A stretch of DNA of 64,000 bases. Origin: Elephas maximus indicus. Taxonomy: Eukaryota; Chordata; Mammalia; Proboscidea; Elephantidae. The stretch is from NCBI RefSeq assembly GCF_024166365.1, contig NC_064825.1:105972480-106036479 (forward strand). The letters are read 5' to 3'. The position numbers and the translations under genes were made by a program. This document shows, one piece after another, positions 1 to 10,525 of this stretch. Each line of letters starts with the position of its first letter. Within the stretch, counting starts at the first letter, position 1. Below the pieces are notes generated by a model. The model had not been told where the DNA came from. It made no database searches and was given only the letters and a program-made list of their open reading frames with translations.

Positions 1-896
1 GTTCTTCATTCTAATTTTAGTCATAATGAGACAGACCTTTATTACTCCAAAATTTTATTTTAAGAAATCTTTCATTTAGAATTATTGTTTAGTTCTCTGA
101 GTTATTCAAACAAATATACCATTTGGAGTCTTCCCTGCTGTAGTATAAAATATTAACAAAAATTTATCCTTTTTCCTCGAAGACTGCCCAAGTATCCAAA
201 TAACATTTATTTTAAAAGTCCATATTTCATCTATTTCATTTGCTATCTTTATTCTATGATCAATTCTCATCTGTATTTGAGTCTTCCATTTATGGAATCA
301 GAAGATCTCGCTGCTTACACACAATGAAACACTGATCAAGTTATGAGATTTTAGAATTCCCTTTTATCTGAATTACTTCTGGGATGTACACTTCTGTAGT
401 TCAAGCCTAGCTGACGTTTCACCCCATTGCTATGCTCTGTCACACCTGATTCCCATGGAAGGCCTTGGTCACCACCCACTCTTCACTTATCATCCTTGTT
501 TTCAAGTCATAATTTCTGATATCTTTCAATTAATTCCTCTAATCACTCTCTGTTATTAAAATATTACAGAGTTTTCCTACCCTGGAGATGGTAGATAGAT
601 GATAGACAGAAAAACACTTTATACAATATTTTGGTTAGTAGTAGAAACATATATAATATGCCATAAATTTCAGGGTTGATGGTAAATATAAACCCTTAGA
701 AATCACTATTTACTAAATTATAGGAAGTAACATCCTATTTTCACAAGGGGAAATTTAACTTCAAGCCAACATTCTTAGAGTACTAAGTTTCAAACAGATT
801 TAAAGTCTTGAAGCTAAAGTATTTTATGACAATAAACATACCATTTTCCTGGAATCTTGCCTCTCGTCTCAGCTGGAATTATATAAGAATCTAATC
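1..896. other. Unassigned AT-rich intergenic DNA
   Basis: No convincing coding region, RNA gene or recognisable repeat was seen here. A short run of GATA-like units lies near 588-610. The segment ends at the left TSD of an AfroSINE. Confidence 0.5.
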
Positions 897-904
897 TTCT
901 CCTA

Positions 905-1085
905 GAAAAACTCTGGTGATGTAGTGGTTAAGAGCTACATCTGCTAACCAAAAGGTCGGCAGTTCGAATCCTTTAGGCACTCCTTGGAAACTTTGTAGGG
1001 CACTTCTACTCTGACCTATAGGGTTGCTATGAGTCAGAATCAACTCGATGGCAATGGGTTTGGTTTTTCTGGTTTTAATTTTTTT
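905..1085 (+). repeat. AfroSINE (tRNA-derived SINE)
   Basis: The copy starts with a tRNA-like head: a Pol III A-box-like stretch near 913-928 ending in tagtggttaag, and a B-box-like agttcgaatcc near 961. It ends with the RTE-like tail gctatgagtcagaatcaact and a short T-rich/A-poor end. It is flanked by an 8-bp repeat ttctccta at 897-904 and 1086-1093, read as its TSD. The organisation matches Afrotheria-specific SINEs recognised from memory. It lacks part of the middle segment seen in longer copies such as 20096-20312. Confidence 0.85.
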
Positions 1086-1120
1086 TTCTCCTAAATGAAG
1101 TTTAATAGGATTCACATCTT

Positions 1121-1137
1121 AAAAATGGGTCCTGAGA
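1121..1137 (+). repeat. Left TSD of L1-A
   Basis: aaaaatgggtcctgaga at this position matches 15 of 17 bases at 17103-17119, directly after the poly-A end of L1-A. The pair delimits L1-A, including everything nested inside it. Confidence 0.7.
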
Positions 1138-1154
1138 ATAAGGAGAGGCAGACG

Positions 1155-1164
1155 AAGATGGCGG
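1155..1164 (+). promoter_or_regulatory. YY1-like site at the start of the L1-A 5' UTR
   Basis: aagatggcgg lies about 18 bases into the element. In human L1 a YY1 site with this core sits at nearly the same offset and helps set the transcription start. L1-B has the same motif (7299-7308). Function here is inferred from position and motif. Confidence 0.5.
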
Positions 1165-2427
1165 AATAGACAGATGCTTCTGTCGAACCCTTTTTACAAT
1201 AAAGACACAAAAAAACAAGTGAAATGAGTATATTTGTGACAAGCTGGGAGCCCTGAGCATCAAAGGCAAGCTTAGACAACGAACTGAGGGGCAGGGGAAG
1301 GAAGAGACCGTTTAGAAGTAGAGAGGAGTTGCCAGACCTGAATCGCGGGGAGCCCTAAGGCGCCAATCCTGGAGCGGCTGCAGCAGTGGCAGCGGCTGCG
1401 ATGGGCTGGTCCTAGCTTTGGGCCGCAGTTTCCTCAGGGAGAAGCAGCCAGCCACACAGCCCACTCACACCTCCGGAACCTGAGCAGAAGGGTGCTCTCT
1501 GCAAAAGCTAGGTACTTGCGGATATTTTACCGCACCCCCCCACCCCCAACCCAGCTTCAGAGGCTGAATCCCTAGGCCTGAGATAGACCCTGGTGAGCAC
1601 CTGGAGCCATCCTCCTGGCCTTGGGGAAGGAAAAAGTTTCCAGCTGGTGGGAAAAGATAATTTGCTAGCTCCATTAACTGGGGGAGCTCAGGACAGAAGC
1701 TGCTCCTGTCCAGGCATAAACTGTCTGTGGACCTTGAGGACATGTTCTTCTGCATGGACCAGGGTGGGCCTATTTCAGGAGAATATGCCTTTGTTGGCAA
1801 ACTCCAACCATTTCAGCAGTGTGGTGAAGAGGTAGGTGTTTGACGTTTGACATTGCTTTGCCTGTTAAACAAGGTCCTCACCTACCCACAACAGGGACCT
1901 AAGGACTGGCAGCTCCACTCCGGTCACAAAGACACCCACAACAGGGGTCCAGGGATAACTGGTACTTCCCAGTCCTTACAACAAAAACTTCGGGTGCCCA
2001 TGGTCCCTCTGCAGAGCCCACCGACCGGCACACTCTAGGAAACAGAGATGCGTTTTCCTCAGAGACACTTGGGGGCCGGTTCTCAGCCCCCTGCCTTGTT
2101 CAGAGCGTGATCCACCTGGTGCAATCAGATACGGGTATATACGCCAATTACCCCTGCCCCTCTAAGACTGTAGGACAGAGCCTGTGCCACACACTTGATA
2201 TCAGCTACCTGGAAACCTGAGCTGAATCCATACAAGAAAACTGAAAGGACTCCTAGACTTATATACCTGATAACAGCTATAGCCAGCTGGGGACAGGACA
2301 CCAGAGCTCCAAAGGTGAAAATAATCAAGCTAGCTCACTCAAGCAATCCATAGGGGAATACCAAAACAAAACAAAGCAAGCAGCTACAACACAGTAAGCA
2401 AGCATAAACTAATACAATAACTTATAG

Positions 2428-3439
2428 ATGGCTCGGAGACAACAGTCAATATCAAGTCACATAAAGAAACAGGCCATGATCACCTCAACAGTCTCTCAAA
2501 ATAAAGAATCCAGGGATCTTTTAGATGAAAGAGCATTCCTGGAATTACCAGATGCAGAGTACAAAAGTTTAATATACAAAACCCTTCAAGACATCAGGAA
2601 GGAAGAGAGGCAATACACAGAACAAGCCAAGGAACACACAGATAAAGCAACTGAAGAACTCAGAAAGATTATTCAGAAACATAATGAAAAGTTTAATAAG
2701 CTGGAAAAATCCATAGACAGACAGCAGTCAGAAATTCAGAAGATTAACAATAAAATTACAGAATTAGATAACTGAGTAGAAAGTCAGAGGAGCGGAACTG
2801 AGCAAGTAGAACGAAGAATTTCTGAACTAGAAGATAAATCACTTGGCACTAATATATTTGAAGAAAAATCAGATAAAAGAATTAAAAAAAATGAAGAAAC
2901 CTTAAGAACCATGTGGGACTCTATCAAGAGAAAGAACCTAAGAGTGATTGGAGTACCAGAACAGGGAAGAATAACAGAAAATACAGAGAAAATTGTTGAG
3001 GATTTGTTGGCAGGAAAATTCCGTGATATTGTGAAAGATGAGAAGATATCTATCCAAGATGCTCATCGAACTCCACATAAGGTGGACCTTAAAAGAAAGT
3101 CACCAAGACATGTTATAATCAAGCTTGCTATAACCAAAGACAGACAATTATAAGAGCAGCGAGGGTTAAAAGAAAAGTCACCTACAAAGCAGAGCCAATA
3201 AGAATAAGCTTGGAATACTCAGCAGAATCCATGCAGGTAAGAAGGCAATGGGATGACATATTTAAAAAATTGAAGGAAAAGAATTGCCTGCCAAGAATCA
3301 CATAGCCATCAAAACTGTCTCTGAAATATGAAGGTGAAATTAAGACATTTCCAGATAAACACAAGTTGAAGGAATTCGTAAAAACCAAATCAAAACTACA
3401 AGAAATACTAAAGGGAGTTCTTTGGTTAGAAAATCAATA
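2428..3439 (+). pseudogene. L1-A ORF1 (ORF1p RNA-binding protein), broken
   Basis: ORF1p is the L1 nucleic-acid chaperone that trimerises and coats L1 RNA. The reading starts at MARRQQS and continues through a Lys/Glu-rich coiled-coil (about residues 30-115) with heptad-like sequence ending KINNKITELDN. A TGA at 2773-2775 interrupts it. The same frame then resumes and reaches the conserved RRM-like/C-terminal core: MWDSIKRKNLRVIGVPEQG (about 2911 onward) and later SIQDAHRTPHKVDLKRKSPR. A further stop or frameshift follows near 3151. The final part, similar to LKYEGEIKTFPDKHKLKEF, lies in another frame and ends near 3439. It is a non-functional copy. The assignment rests on comparison with the parallel ORF1s in L1-B and L1-D. 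Confidence 0.88.
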
Positions 3440-3919
3440 ATATTAGGTATCGATCCAAGACTAGAACACTGGGCAGAGCAACCAGAAGTCAACTCAGACA
3501 GGGAAATCCAAAAAAAAAAAAAGCAAGATTAAAAAAAAAAAAAAAAGCCCAACACAGGTTAACGGCAATGTTATTATATAAAAGAAGACAACATTAAAAT
3601 AATAAAGAGGGACTAAGAAATGTAATCATACACCTTCCATATAGACAGGAATATATGGTGTTACAAAGAAATAAAAGTTAGTTTGAAATTTAGAAGAGTT
3701 AGTTTTAAATTTAGAAAAATAGGGGTAAATCATAAGGTAACCACAAAGGAGACAAACTATCCTACTCATCAAAATAAAATACAAGGGAAAAATACAGACA
3801 CAGCAGAAACAAAATCAACAACAACAGATATGAGGAAAGGACAATAATAAAGAAAATCTACTCAGCACATAAAATCAAGTGGGAAAAAGAAACTGTCAAC
3901 ATACAAAAAAGACATCAAA

Positions 3920-6900
3920 ATGGTAGCACTAAATTCATGCCTATCCATAATTACCCTGAATGTAAATGGACTAAATGCACCAATAAAGGGACAGAGAGTG
4001 GCAGAATGGATTAAAAAACTAGGTCTGTCAATATGCTGCCTACAAGAGACACACCTTAGACTTAGAGACACAAACAAACTAAAACTCAAAGGATGGAAAA
4101 AAATATATCAAGCAAACAATAATCAAAAAAAGCAAGAGTGGCAATATTAATTTCTGACAAAATAGACTTTAAAATTAAATCCATCAGAAAGGATAAGGAA
4201 GGACACTATATAATGATTAAAGGGACAATACACCAAGAAGATATAACCATATTAAATATTTATGCACCTAATGACAGGGCTGCAAGATACATAAAACAAA
4301 CTCTATCAGTATTTAAAAGAGAGATAGACAGCTCCACAATAATAGTAGGAGACTTCAACTCACCACTTTCAGTGAAGGACAGGACATCCAGAAAGAAGCT
4401 CAATAAAGACACGGAAGATCTAAATGCCACAAACAACCAACTTGACCTTGTAGACATATACCGAACACTCCACCCAACAGCAGCAACTATACTTCTTTTC
4501 TAGTGCACATGGAACATTCTCTAGAATAGACCACATATTAGGTCATAAAGCAAGCCTTAGCAGAATCCGAAACATTGAAGTATTACAAAGCATCTTCTCT
4601 GACTTTAAGGCCATAAAAGTGGAAATCAATAACGGGAAAAGAAGTCAAACACTTGGAAACTGAACAATACCCTTCTCAAAAAAGACTGCAGTATAGAAGA
4701 CGTTAAGGATGGAATAAAGAAATTCATAGAATCCAATGAGAATGAAAACACATCCTTTCAGAACCTTTGGGACACAGCAAAAGCTGTGCTCAGAGGCCAA
4801 TTTATATCAATAAATGCACACATCCAAAAAGAAAAGGGCCAAAAATCAAAGAACTATCCCTACAACTTGAGCAAATAAACAGCAACAAAAGGAACCCACA
4901 GGCACCAGAAGGAGACAAATAATAAAAATTAGAACTGAACTAAATGAAATAGAAAACAAAAACAATTGAAAGAATTAACAAGACCAAAAGCTTGTGTTTT
5001 GAAAAACTCAGCAAAATTGATAAACTGTTGGCCAAACTGACAAAAGAAAAACAAGAGAGGAAGCAAATAATCCAAATAAGATATGAGATGGGCGATACTA
5101 CAACAGACCCAACTGATATTAAAAGAATCATATCAGATTACTATGAAAAAGTATACTCAAACAAATTTGAAAACCTAGAAGAAATAGGTGAATTCCTAGA
5201 AACACACTGCCTACCTAAACTAACACAAACAGAGGTAGAACAACTAAATAGACCCATAACAAAAGAAGAGATTGAAAAGGCAATCCAAAAACTCCCAACA
5301 ACAACAAAAAAGCCCTGGTCCGGACGGCTTCACTGCAGAGTTCTACCAAACTTTCAGAGAAGAGATAACACCACTACTACTAAAGGTATTTCAGAGCATA
5401 GAAAAGGATGGAATACTACCAAACTCATTCTATGAAGCCACCATATCCCTGATACCAAAACCGGGTAAAGATGCCACAAGAAAAGAAAATTATAGACCTA
5501 TATCCCTCATAAATGTAGATGTAAAAATCCTCGACAAAATTCTAGCCAATAGAATTCAACAACATATCAAAAAAAAATAATTCACCATGACCAAGTGTAT
5601 TCATACCAGGTACGTAAGGATGGTTCAACATTAGAAAAACAATTAATGTAATCCACTACATAAATAAAACAAAAGACAAGAATCATATGATTTTATCAAT
5701 TGATGCAGAAAAGGCATTGGACAAAGTTCAACACTCATTCATGATAAAAACTCTAAGCAAAATAGGAATTGAAGGAAAATTTCTCAACATAATAAAGGAT
5801 ATTTATACAAAGCCAAGAGCCAACATCACCCTAAATGAAGAGAGCCTGAAAACATTCCCATTGAGATCGGGAAGCAGACAAGGATGCCCTTTATCACCAC
5901 TCTTATTCAACATTGTGCTGGAAGTCCTAGCCAGAGCAATTAGGTTAGATAAAGAAATAAAGGGCATCCAGATTGACAAGGAAGAAGTCAAAGTATCTCT
6001 ATTTGCAGATGACATGATCTTATACACAGAAAACCCTAAGAAATCCTCCAGAAAACTACTGAAACTAATAGAAGAGTTCAGCAGAGTATCAGGATACAAG
6101 ATAAACATACAAAAATCAGTTGGATTCCTCTACACCAACAAAAAACATCGAAGAGGAAATCACCGAATCAATGCCATTTACAGCAGCCCCCAAGAAGTTA
6201 AAATACTTAGAAATGAATCTTACCAGACATGTAAAAGACTTATCCAAAGAAAACTAGAGTAAACTTCTGCAAGAAACCAAAACAGACTTACACAAGTGGA
6301 CGAACATACCTTGCTCGTGGATAGGAAGACTTAACATTATTAAAATGTCTATTCTACCAAAAGCGATCTAAATATTTAATGCAATTCTAATCCAAATCCC
6401 AAGGACATTCTTTAATGAGATGGAGAAACAAATCATCAATTTCATATGGAAGGGAAAGAGGCCCCAGATAAATAAGGCATTACTGAAAAAGAAGAACAAA
6501 CTGGGAGGCCTTACTTTATCTGATTTTAGAACCTATTATACTGCCACAGTAGTCAAAACAGCCTGGTACTGGTACAACAACAGATACAGGGACCAATGGA
6601 ACAGAATTGAGAATCCAGACAAAAAATCCATCCACATATGAGCAGTTGATATTTGACAAAGGCCCCAAAACAGTGAACTGGGGAAAAGACAGTCTTTTTA
6701 ACAAATGGTGCTGGAATAACTGGATATCCATCTGCAAAAAAATGAAACAAGACCCATACCTCACTCCATGTACAACAACTAACTCAAAATGGATCAAAAA
6801 CCTAAATATAAAATCGAAAATGATAAAGATCATGGAAGAAAAAATAGGGACAATTTTAGGAGCCCTAATACATGGCATAAACAGTATACAAAACATTATA

Positions 6901-7273
6901 AAGAATGTAGAAGAAAAGCTAGATAACTGGGAGCTCTGAAAAATTAAACACTTAGGCTCATCCAAAGACTTCACCGAAAGAGTAAAAAGACTACCTACAA
7001 ATTGGGAAAAAGTTTTCAGCTATGACATTTCTGATCAGTGCCTGATCTCTAAAATCTACATGATACTGCAAAAACTCAACTGCAAAAAGACAAATAACCC
7101 AATTAAAAAATGGGCAAAAGATATGAATAGACACTTCATTAAAGAAGACATTCAGGTAGCTAACATATATGAGAAAATGTTCACGATCATTAGCCATTAG
7201 AGAAATGCAGATCAAAACTACAATTAGAGTTCATCTCACTCCAACAAGGCTGGCATTAATCCAAAATACACGA
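3920..7273 (+). pseudogene. L1-A ORF2 (endonuclease/reverse transcriptase), 5' portion, broken
   Basis: ORF2p nicks target DNA and reverse-transcribes L1 RNA. The start MVALNSCLSIITLNVNGLNAPI is the APE-type endonuclease N-terminus. Further endonuclease pieces include CCLQETHLRLRDTNKLK (near 4035), ILNIYAPND (near 4250) and GDFNSPLS (near 4350). The reverse transcriptase spans about 5270-6110, with [13 protein letters not shown] and the catalytic [14 protein letters not shown] near 6000. Many frameshifts and stops divide it, including breaks near 4150, 4503, 5435, 5580, 6262 and 6641. It is then cut by insertion of L1-B. The C-terminal remainder resumes at 15675. Confidence 0.9.
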
Positions 7274-7290
7274 AATAATAAATGTTGGAG
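7274..7290 (+). repeat. Left TSD of L1-B
   Basis: The 17-bp sequence aataataaatgttggag is repeated perfectly at 15658-15674. Removing 7291-15657 rejoins the ORF2 3' region of L1-A without loss, which defines the exact limits of the nested insertion. Confidence 0.93.
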
Positions 7291-7298
7291 GAGGGGGG

Positions 7299-7308
7299 CC
7301 AAGATGGC
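7299..7308 (+). promoter_or_regulatory. YY1-like site at the start of the L1-B 5' UTR
   Basis: ccaagatggc lies within the first 20 bases of the element, the same position as the YY1 site of human L1 and of L1-A here. A role in start-site choice is inferred. Confidence 0.5.
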
Positions 7309-7472
7309 TGACTAGGTAGACGCTACCTTGGATCCCTCTTGCAACAAAGACTCGGAAAAACAAGTGAATCGATCACATACATGACAATCTACGAGCCCTG
7401 AACAACAAACACAGATTTAAAGAGTTGACCTGAGTGACAGAGATGGAGAACGAACAACTACGTGGAAGCAGC

Positions 7473-7965
7473 GACTGTTTTCAGAGCCTGGAGCCAGCGT
7501 CCCAGTCAGGTAACCTTGGTGCCGGGCTTAGGACTGGGCACAGGGGAGCTGAATACAACATCTTGTGACCGTGCAAACACGGGGCGCAGCCCTATCCCCC
7601 TGAACTGACCCCGGGAGGGCGCCCAGCCGGTCCGCGCGGGTGGCGTGGTGACGTGGCTGGTGGGAGTAGAAGTTCCCGGGAGGCAGTGACTGGTTTTGGA
7701 GCCAGGAATGCAGCGTCCCAGCTGGGGAACCTTGGCGCCGGGTTTAGGCTGGGCGCAAGGGAGCTGAACACATCTTGTGATGGCGCAAACACGGGGGCGC
7801 AGCCCTACTCCCCTGAACTAACCCCGGGAGGGGGCCCAGCCAGTCCGCGGAGGCGGCGCAGCGACGCGGCTGGTGGGACGAGAAGTCCCTGGGAGGCAGC
7901 GACTGATTTTGGAGCCGGGAGTGCAGTGTCCCAGCAGGGGAACCTTGACGCTGGGCTTTGGACTG
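7473..7965 (+). repeat. Tandem promoter-like monomers in the L1-B 5' UTR
   Basis: Two full and one partial copy of a ~213-bp unit begin at 7473, 7688 and 7901, each starting gactg-(a/g)tttt-ggagcc and containing gtcccag, then aaccttg-cgc-ggg, then a cacgggg(g)cgcagccct block and cccgggaggg. Units 1 and 2 are similar over their full length. The block is GC- and CpG-rich, in sharp contrast to the rest of the window. Tandem monomers of about 200 bp are known as promoter units in mouse L1 families; promoter function here is inferred. Confidence 0.85.
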
Positions 7966-9054
7966 ACAGCGGAGGATCTGACTGCGGCTTCAGCGGGCCA
8001 GACCCTCGGGGACAATCTCCACACAGCCAGCACACATAGGCGACATGCCCCTCGGGAATCTCAGATAAAATAGTCATCCCAAGCAAGATAAGCAACTTTG
8101 GCTTTATTCCGCGGTGTACTCTCTCCTCTTTTTCTGAACCCTCCCCTCCCCTTCCCAGGCAGCTCAATTAACATTGGAATTTCCTGAGCCAGAGGGAGAA
8201 CGGCTCTGGCTCTGCCTCTTTGCTTTTCCCCTTTTTTTTTTTTTTTTGGTCTTTTCCTAACCCATTCTTCCAGCCTGAGAGAAGCAACCACAAATAACCC
8301 AGGGACCAGAAATCCTTCCCTAATTGGACTGAAAACACAGAACCAGCTCCAGCCAAGCATATATGATCCATATCTCGGGCTTTCATCCTTACAGGGAACA
8401 AGGTGGTTGTAATAATGTAAAGGCAGTTCTGATAGGGATCTGATTGCATTTCTTTTAGCAGATTTACTGGAAAAACAAGTTTCCCAGGTCTGATATCTCT
8501 GCTTATTCAACAGAGCCCTCATTGACCCACAACAGGGAACTGAGGGCTGAAGCTCCCCCCAGACCACCTAGGCTCTTGCCATACGGGTCGAAGGAGGGTG
8601 ACACCTACCAATCAGTAGAGGTACTTGCATTGGGGGCCTAAGGTACAGCTGCAGAGCCCTCCCACCAAGGTGCAATAGGAATAGAAGACACACCTACCTC
8701 ACTGACACTTGGGGGAAGCCTGTCAGCATCCCGCCCCCTCTGGAGTGTGAACTCCAGCTGGTAATAGAATCTGGTGCACACAACTATCACCACTACTTCT
8801 CGAGGTGGATAGGTGTTAGGGTGCAGCACACACTTGATGACCCAAAATCAGTTTCTACTCAAGAATAGTGAATAGACTCAGGCATATATACCTGGCAACA
8901 GCCCAAACCAGCTGGTAATAGGTCATAAGTAAGTCAAGGACTACAACAATCAAGACAGCACAATCTAGTAGCCCATCCACATATATTGAAAGAAAACAAA
9001 ACAAGATAAGACTCAGTGAGCAAATATAGAATAAATCACTACTATATCTTAGTG

Positions 9055-10118
9055 ATGGCTCAGAGAAAGCAGTCGATATCAAACCACATAAAGAAGCAGA
9101 CCATGACTGCTTCTACAACCCCCCAAACAAAAGAATCAAAATCTTTCCCAAATGAAGATACAATCCCGGAATTATCAGATACAGAATATAAAAAACTAAT
9201 TTACAGAATGCTTCAAGACATCAGGGATGACCTCAGAAATGAAATAAGGCAAACTGCAGAAAAAGCCAAGGAACACACTGATAAAACAGTTGAAGAACTC
9301 AAAAAGATTATTCAAGAACATAGTGGAAAAATTAACAAGTTGCAAGAATCCATAGAGAGACAGCATGCAGAAATCCAAAAGATTAACAATAAAATTACAG
9401 AATTAGACAACGCAATAGGAAGTCAGAGGAGCAGGCTCTAGCTATTAGAATGCAGAGTGGGAAATCTGGGGGACCAGGGAATTAACACCAAGGTAGCTGG
9501 AAAAAAATCAGATAAAAGAATTAAAAAAATGAAGAAACCCTAAGAATCATGTGGGACTCTATCAAGAAGGATAACTTGTGTGTGATTGGAGTCCCAGAAC
9601 AGGGAGGGAGGACAGAAAACACAGAGAAAATAGTTGAAGAACTCCTGACAGAAAACTTCCCTGACATCATGAAAGACAAAAGGATATCTATCCAAGATGC
9701 TCATCAAACCACACTTAAGATTGATTCAAAAAGAAAAACACCAAGACATATTATCATCAAACTTGCCAAAACCAAAGATAAAGAGAAAATTTTAAAAGCA
9801 GCCAGGGATAAAAGAAAGGTCTCCTTCAAGGGAGAATCAATAAGTTCAGACTACTCAGCAGAAACCATGCAGGCAAGAAGGCAGTGGGATGACATATACT
9901 GAGCACTGAAGGAGAAAAACTGCCAGTCAAGGATCATATATCCAGCAAAACTCTCTCTCAAATATGAAGGCGAAATTAAGATATTTACAGATAAACACAA
10001 GCTCAGAGAATTTGCAAAAACCAAACCAAAGCTACAAGAAATACTAAAGGAAATTGGTCAGAAAACCAATAATATCAGATACCAGCACAACACAAGGTCA
10101 CAGAACAGAACATCCTGA
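9055..10118 (+). pseudogene. L1-B ORF1 (ORF1p), broken
   Basis: The ATG at 9055 gives MAQRKQSISNHIKKQ, aligned with the L1-A ORF1 start. A coiled-coil-forming Glu/Lys/Gln-rich segment follows (about residues 40-120, ending KINNKITELDNAIGSQRSRL). The frame stops at 9439-9441 (TAG). The RRM-like core resumes at about 9549 with MWDSIKKDNLCVIGVPEQGG, followed by RISIQDAHQTT, KRKTPRHIIIKLAKTKDKEK and the C-terminal AARDKRKVSFKGE. A TGA at about 9900-9902 (usual residues near DDIYKALKEK) ends that frame; a readable tail YPAKLSLKYEGEIK continues to a stop at about 10116-10118. At least two stops and one frame change separate it from a functional protein. Confidence 0.88.
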
Positions 10119-10525
10119 TATCAACTCAAATAGGGAAATCACAAAAACAAATTAAGATGAATTAAAAAAAAATGCTCAAAACAGGGAATCATTGAAGTCA
10201 ATATGTAAAAGATCACAATAATCAAAAAGAGGGGCTAAATACAGGTGGCATAGAACTGCCATATGGAGAGGGATACAAGGCAATATAGGGCAATACAAGT
10301 TAGGTTTTTACTTAGAAAAATAGGGGTAAATATTAAGGTAACCACAAAGAGGTATAACAACTCCATAACTCAAGATAAAAGCCAACAAAAACATAATGAC
10401 TCAACAAACATAAAGTCAAATACTATGAAAATGAGGATCTCACAATTTACAAAGAAAAAAGTCTCAGCACAAAAAAGTAAGGGGAAAAATGAAATTGTCA
10501 ACAACACACATAAAAAGGCATCAAA

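Noticed and set aside
913-975. tRNA gene on the basis of A-box and B-box-like sequences
   Set aside because: The sequence is the tRNA-derived head of an AfroSINE with the SINE body and tail; it does not fold as a mature tRNA. The same applies to the other SINE copies.
7473-7965. CRISPR-like or satellite repeat array
   Set aside because: Units are ~213 bp, contiguous with no spacers, and lie at the 5' end of an L1 with defined TSD.
7592-8567. Several overlapping open frames of 66-168 codons on both strands
   Set aside because: They lie in the GC- and CpG-rich 5' UTR of L1-B, where stop codons are rare by composition. No conserved domain is visible and the frames follow the tandem monomers.
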